A stretch of 64,000 nucleotides of DNA, taken from Nematostella vectensis (Eukaryota > Cnidaria > Anthozoa > Actiniaria > Edwardsiidae). Positions within the stretch are counted from its first letter, which is position 1, and each line of letters opens with the position of its first letter. Where the stretch lies: positions 13,075,181 to 13,139,180 of the forward strand of contig NC_064036.1 in assembly GCF_932526225.1 (NCBI RefSeq). Reading direction: 5' to 3'. Shown here piece after piece: positions 60,701 to 64,000 of this stretch. Made by a program: the position numbers and the translations under genes. The notes beneath the pieces are model-generated. The model was not told where the DNA came from, made no database searches, and worked only from the letters and a program-made list of their open reading frames with translations.

Positions 60701-60981
60701 ACTTCAACTAAAGCTTGATATTATCAATATTTTGAAATAATTAAAAAGAACACGTGCTTACCTCCGCCGTTCTTTTGACAAAGATACGGAAACCTCCAAA
60801 CATTACCAAAGCCGATGGCAAAGCCAATTGTAGCCAGAATATACTCCACTTTACTTCCCCATCCTTCGCGATGGTGGTCTTCAATAACAACAAACTCCTG
60901 TGGTGGATTCGCTGTACTACCACCGTCACCTACTACAGCGAGAGTTGCTTTACTTTCATCTTCCACAAGTGGAATAGACAT
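54734..60981 (-). CDS. SLC6 sodium-dependent amino-acid transporter (B0AT/SLC6A15-20 type)
   Basis: Ten exons in phase: 60762-60981, 59818-60087, 59174-59358, 58748-58858, 58320-58529, 57637-57753, 56777-56975, 55858-56017, 55237-55399, 54734-54940; 613 residues. A short acidic cytosolic N-terminus precedes the SLC6 TM1 signature [20 protein letters not shown]; then [20 protein letters not shown] (TM2), [14 protein letters not shown] (TM3), [15 protein letters not shown] (extracellular loop 2), [37 protein letters not shown] (TM6-7), [20 protein letters not shown] (TM8), [14 protein letters not shown] and a basic C-tail. [15 protein letters not shown] and SSYNxxxNNCxxDAV point to the neutral amino-acid branch, nearest SLC6A15/17 or A18-20, rather than monoamine or GABA carriers. 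Plasma-membrane Na+-coupled uptake is expected; substrate not determinable. Confidence 0.93.
55368..55535 (-). repeat. About 55-bp x3 repeat across a 3' splice site of the SLC6 gene
   Basis: On the minus strand the acceptor ttgcag and exon start ATTTGAGAGCGACATCGAAT of exon 55237-55399 recur twice in the upstream intron (near 55457 and 55511), each after a gttgcag-like acceptor. The outer copy is more diverged (atatttgc on the plus strand). Confidence 0.88.
56255..56515. repeat. About 51-bp x4 tandem repeat in an SLC6 intron
   Basis: Pyrimidine-rich copies of ccttaccagaccccctcatc and cttaccagacccactactta between exons 55858-56017 and 56777-56975. Not adjacent to either exon, though on the minus strand it holds repeated CTG/gtaagg donor-like strings. 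Confidence 0.8.
57069..57241. mobile_element. MITE, 5-bp TSD family, diverged copy
   Basis: Ends CATAGCCGTAGCAGG and CCTGCTACGGCCCTG with CCTTG duplicated on both sides (57064-57068, 57242-57246). It lies in an SLC6 intron. The interior (ccacgcccctactggtcatt) resembles a fragment at about 48465-48500 in DYM. Confidence 0.75.
58085..58260. repeat. Decayed relatives of the 29-bp minisatellite
   Basis: Loosely spaced strings such as ccctaagga(a)tagca, cctaagggatagcag, cccctaatggatagcaga and ttttataccctaaatgatag match the reverse complement of the AKR-intron array (ccctaatggatagcacacc). It is in the SLC6 intron 57754-58319. Confidence 0.6.
59015..59145. repeat. Trinucleotide microsatellite
   Basis: Consecutive catcat, cgtcgtcgt, gttgttgtt and ccgccgccg tracts in an SLC6 intron. 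Long Val/Ile or Asp/Gly runs in the open frames here are simple-sequence artefacts. Confidence 0.9.
59403..59558. mobile_element. MITE, 5-bp TSD family, copy 2
   Basis: Ends CAGCGGCGTAGCCAGG and CCTGGCTACGCCCCTG, flanked by CATCA on both sides (59398-59402, 59559-59563). The interior (ggcccaaaaggtcctatcaa, ggcatttgcctcc) matches copy 1 at 13151-13297 in the opposite orientation. In an SLC6 intron. Confidence 0.85.
60088..60761. other. SLC6 intron 1
   Basis: A/T-rich noncoding DNA between exons 1 and 2 of the transporter; no repeat or RNA gene recognised. Confidence 0.5.
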
Positions 60982-61489
60982 TTTTTAAACAGGTCTTACT
61001 TAAATTTCCCTAAAAGATGACACTACATTTAGGGGGTTGTTTTCCCCCTTTCGCTACGTTCCACGTTAGCCGGTTGAATCGTTTCTTCTTGATTTATGCA
61101 AATACAGCTGAATGAACAAAGCGAGCCATTGAGCAACTGAGCAACCTGCCACTGACGGGCCCGCAGTCACGTCATACGTGGCACTTGGAGGTTCTTTTTA
61201 AAAACACTCAAACGACACGAAGTTGAACACAAGCGATGTGTGGGTGCTAGTGTTTGTTTCTGCCGTTATGGTGTTTATCTAAATAAGAAATTCCAAGGGG
61301 TTTTCTATACGAAAATTATTGCGAAACCGAAACAAAAGAAAAAAAAAGATTATAGGATTACCTTTTGAGTAGATATATGCAAGAGTAGGTTTATTCAATT
61401 TATTCAATTTCTATTGTCTATAAAAGTCTAGAACAGGTACATTAAAGGTACATTATTTAAGTGGTACACTTGAACACTTTTAGGGGCCG

Positions 61490-61581
61490 GCCATTTGACT
61501 TATGAGGGAGAGGTGTGTGGGTGTTTTTGAAAAAAAATATGATGTACGCCCCCCCCCTAAAAAGTCAAATGGTCGCCCCTT
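61490..61581. mobile_element. Very short MITE-like inverted repeat
   Basis: Ends ttaggggccggccatttgac and gtcaaatggtcgcccctta are inverted copies about 50 bp apart. Noncoding. Confidence 0.5.
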
Positions 61582-62657
61582 ATGAAATCGCGTTGTAGGG
61601 GAAGGGTAGGGTGTAGATTAAGGCAATATTTACTCCATCACTTTAACCCCTGCGGTGTCACATCCAAGGCGATCCGAGAAAGGTTGGTGTATAGGAGGTA
61701 AAAGCGTAAATATATTTCTCATAAGTTAAATTACCTCCCCGCTCCGGGGATTTCTTTATCCCCCCCCCCCCCCCCCCCCCAGGAAATCCCGGATCCAGGT
61801 ATTCTTGATTTTTAGATTCTCTCATGAGTTTATTGCTTCAGCGCTTGCAGTGGCTAGTTCCTCCTCAACCTCCCCCCCATGGACTTGGCGGGAAAAAGTG
61901 TCACGCTCCCGTGCTTGGAATGATTGAGTTTCCTACTCGCCTCGCGTTACTCGTCGAAAGACATAATCAGGTGTTGCATGTAAAACTAGACGCTGCACCA
62001 GCGTTTACTCAGGCTACAAAAGAAATCACCGAAAATATTTCGGAATCACATGTGTCCATCGGAGGTTGTTAGAACTAAGAAATATTTGCGTTACGAGCTG
62101 CAGAGAAAAAAGGCCGAGGCGGAGCGAGTCCCTTTATAGCAGTCCTTGAAACAACCCTGGCCAAAATATACGGCCAGGGTTATACACATCTTTTAGTGTG
62201 GGTCTATCGCAGACGGCGAGTGCATTTGTGCGAGTAGTGAGCGTCCGAATTTCGCGAACGAAAAGAGTCTTCCACAAAAGCCGCTCGCTTTCAGGCAGAG
62301 TATACCGCAGACCTCTGAGCATCGCAGGCTTACACGGCCAGGGTATAATTTTTCATTGTCTGTGAATAATTAACAATTTATCGGCGGCTTCTTACACTTG
62401 ATTAATGAACAAGAATCTATGCAAGAAATGTTTACTCTACTTCATATGCTTGATTTCATTTCATATTCCAAACCCCTGGCTTTTTTTTGCTCTTTACCGT
62501 TTATTTTGCCTGTGCTAGATCGAAGATTATTTTTTGCACCATTCCAAGTCCTGTCTTCTGCTTTTTACACATACATGTAAGAAAACATACTCTTTACTGA
62601 GCACTCCTAACTCATTTGTTGTGAATAATCAAGCTCTGAGCGTCAAACTCTGCTTTA

Positions 62658-62798
62658 GGCTAAGGCTAAGTTCAAACGGCGTATTATCCATGAGTCGTAT
62701 TCAATGCAAATGCATGCAAATGAAGATTAAACAATCGACTCGATTCATTTGCATTGAATACGGCACATGGATAATACGACGTTTGAACTTAGACTAAG
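62658..62798. mobile_element. Fold-back MITE
   Basis: Two long arms, the left beginning ctaaggctaagttcaaacgg and the right ending gtttgaacttagactaag, are inverted over about 60 bp with a short loop near 62730. Noncoding. Both arms contain ATTCAATGCAAATG. Confidence 0.8.
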
Positions 62799-64000
62799 AG
62801 GAATAAATGCTTTTGGGGGCTTCTAAGAAGAACGCTTTAATTAAAGCTTATCTTTGCTTTATCATCTCAACATCAAACCATTCTCCGGTACCCCCTTATG
62901 GCTAGGGATTGTGATCGATGTGATTAATGAGCCATCTACAATTTTTCAGGGGATTTTTCTAGTATCCTCCAGAAAACATAAGAATCCGATGTGATCATGG
63001 TATTACAATAAATATCGAACAAGAAATGTTGTCCGGGAAGGAAATAAAAAAGAATTAGAATCGGAAAAGATAGGCATCTACATAGAATGGCACCCTCCCC
63101 TGAACCCGCCCAAGACTAAGTGATTGGCTCCTGACAAGAGTATATGATTTCACTGATGTGTTTTATTTGTATGATATAAATCACGATAAAAACACCGTCA
63201 AAATTTATTGTCTATCCGCCTGTATATGCTATCTACCTTTTTCTTTACTTTAGATTATAAGCTATATAAAGATTTGTTAGAGTACTTTTGGTGAAGATAG
63301 ACTGATAGAGTTTAAAATCGCTCTAATTCTTCTTTCGTAGATACATCAGATTCTCCTCTAAAAACGAGGATATATTCAAAATAGATTTACCAATGTAGAA
63401 AGGGACCACATCGCTGGTCTAAATTATATTTTGCGCGCCCATTATGAACAGCGGGAATACGAACGCAAAGCATGGTGGGTAAACGTTCGAAATCCAAGTC
63501 ACAACTCCAAATTAATATCTAGAACTCATTTAAATTTTTTTTTTAAAAAAAAGCAAATTTAACCGGCTTATACGTAAATCAACAACGATATCAGAATATA
63601 TACTTCATTTAAAAGGCTTGTTCAATTTACAATTTTATGCTTGGTGGTCCGCTAGAGACACGCAAATCCTATACTTCTTCCCACAATAACTTATTAGCAG
63701 ATTCGTCATCTCCTTTCTAAAGGCGATGTGATAAGAAATACGGTCACTCACGATTTGAGATGCGTCAGTTCAATTCAAATCGTCTAAATTCGTCATTTAC
63801 ATCTAGAATCGGTCTTGAATGAGCAAGTTGTATAAAAGTCGTGCATTTTAACGTTGGAAAAATATCCAAAAGGCTCAAAACGATCACCAAAAAGATAACT
63901 TTCTCCTACAAACACGTTTCCAGATGCATAATCATTATCGGTGATTCATCATCAGTTGATTCTCATCTCATCGTCATCATCCTCGGCTCCTCCCATTGGC

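Larger units (their letters stand above)
60982..64000. other. Region upstream of the SLC6 gene
   Basis: Holds the presumed SLC6 promoter and no convincing exon. Two inverted-repeat elements are listed separately. A short hairpin (ACCCTGGCC at about 62154, GGCCAGGGT at about 62172) and a further GGCCAGGGT near 62336 are visible. Small open frames at 61824-62322 show no family resemblance. Confidence 0.5.

Overview
The window is animal nuclear DNA. Genes are cut by many short, phase-consistent spliceosomal introns, encoded proteins match metazoan families (dymeclin, LYSMD1, a TLDc protein, an SLC6 transporter), and the noncoding DNA is AT-rich with many small inverted-repeat elements and minisatellites. 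The gene content and human-like intron structure suggest a marine invertebrate, most plausibly an anthozoan cnidarian; the species assignment is inference.

Layout: (1) 145-9733, minus: a gene whose exons splice in phase into an aldo-keto reductase domain, a charged linker and a PQQ-type beta-propeller that runs off the left edge. (2) 9964-12544, minus: a membrane-anchored JmjC/cupin protein, with a second homologous 5' exon at 13738-14703 that has no 3' exons of its own. (3) 17308-21121, minus: LYSMD1. (4) 22457-27951, minus: a TLDc protein resembling MEAK7. (5) 28183-52527, plus: dymeclin (DYM), all 16 coding exons, head-to-head with gene 4 over a 231-bp promoter. (6) 54734-60981, minus: a 10-exon SLC6 amino-acid transporter, convergent with DYM. 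The genes look like an ordinary mixture of housekeeping and transport functions with no shared pathway.

The remarkable content is the repeats. About 24 kb is minisatellite. Eleven separate tandem arrays (units 22-61 bp, 3 to about 235 copies) are amplifications of sequence straddling a true gene boundary: seven 5' splice sites, three 3' splice sites and one stop-codon/3'UTR junction, spread over five genes. The largest fills nearly all of a 14.5-kb DYM intron with 59-bp units, each carrying a copy of the exon end, a GTAAGT donor and an acceptor-like CAG; the donor lies in a perfect 7-bp inverted repeat. A 22-bp array of about 150 copies multiplies the acceptor of an AKR exon. Several MITE families, including one with 5-bp and one with TTAA target duplications, occupy introns and intergenic DNA. 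All exon boundaries were read by eye from GT/AG sites, phase and family resemblance; no alignment or transcript data were available.
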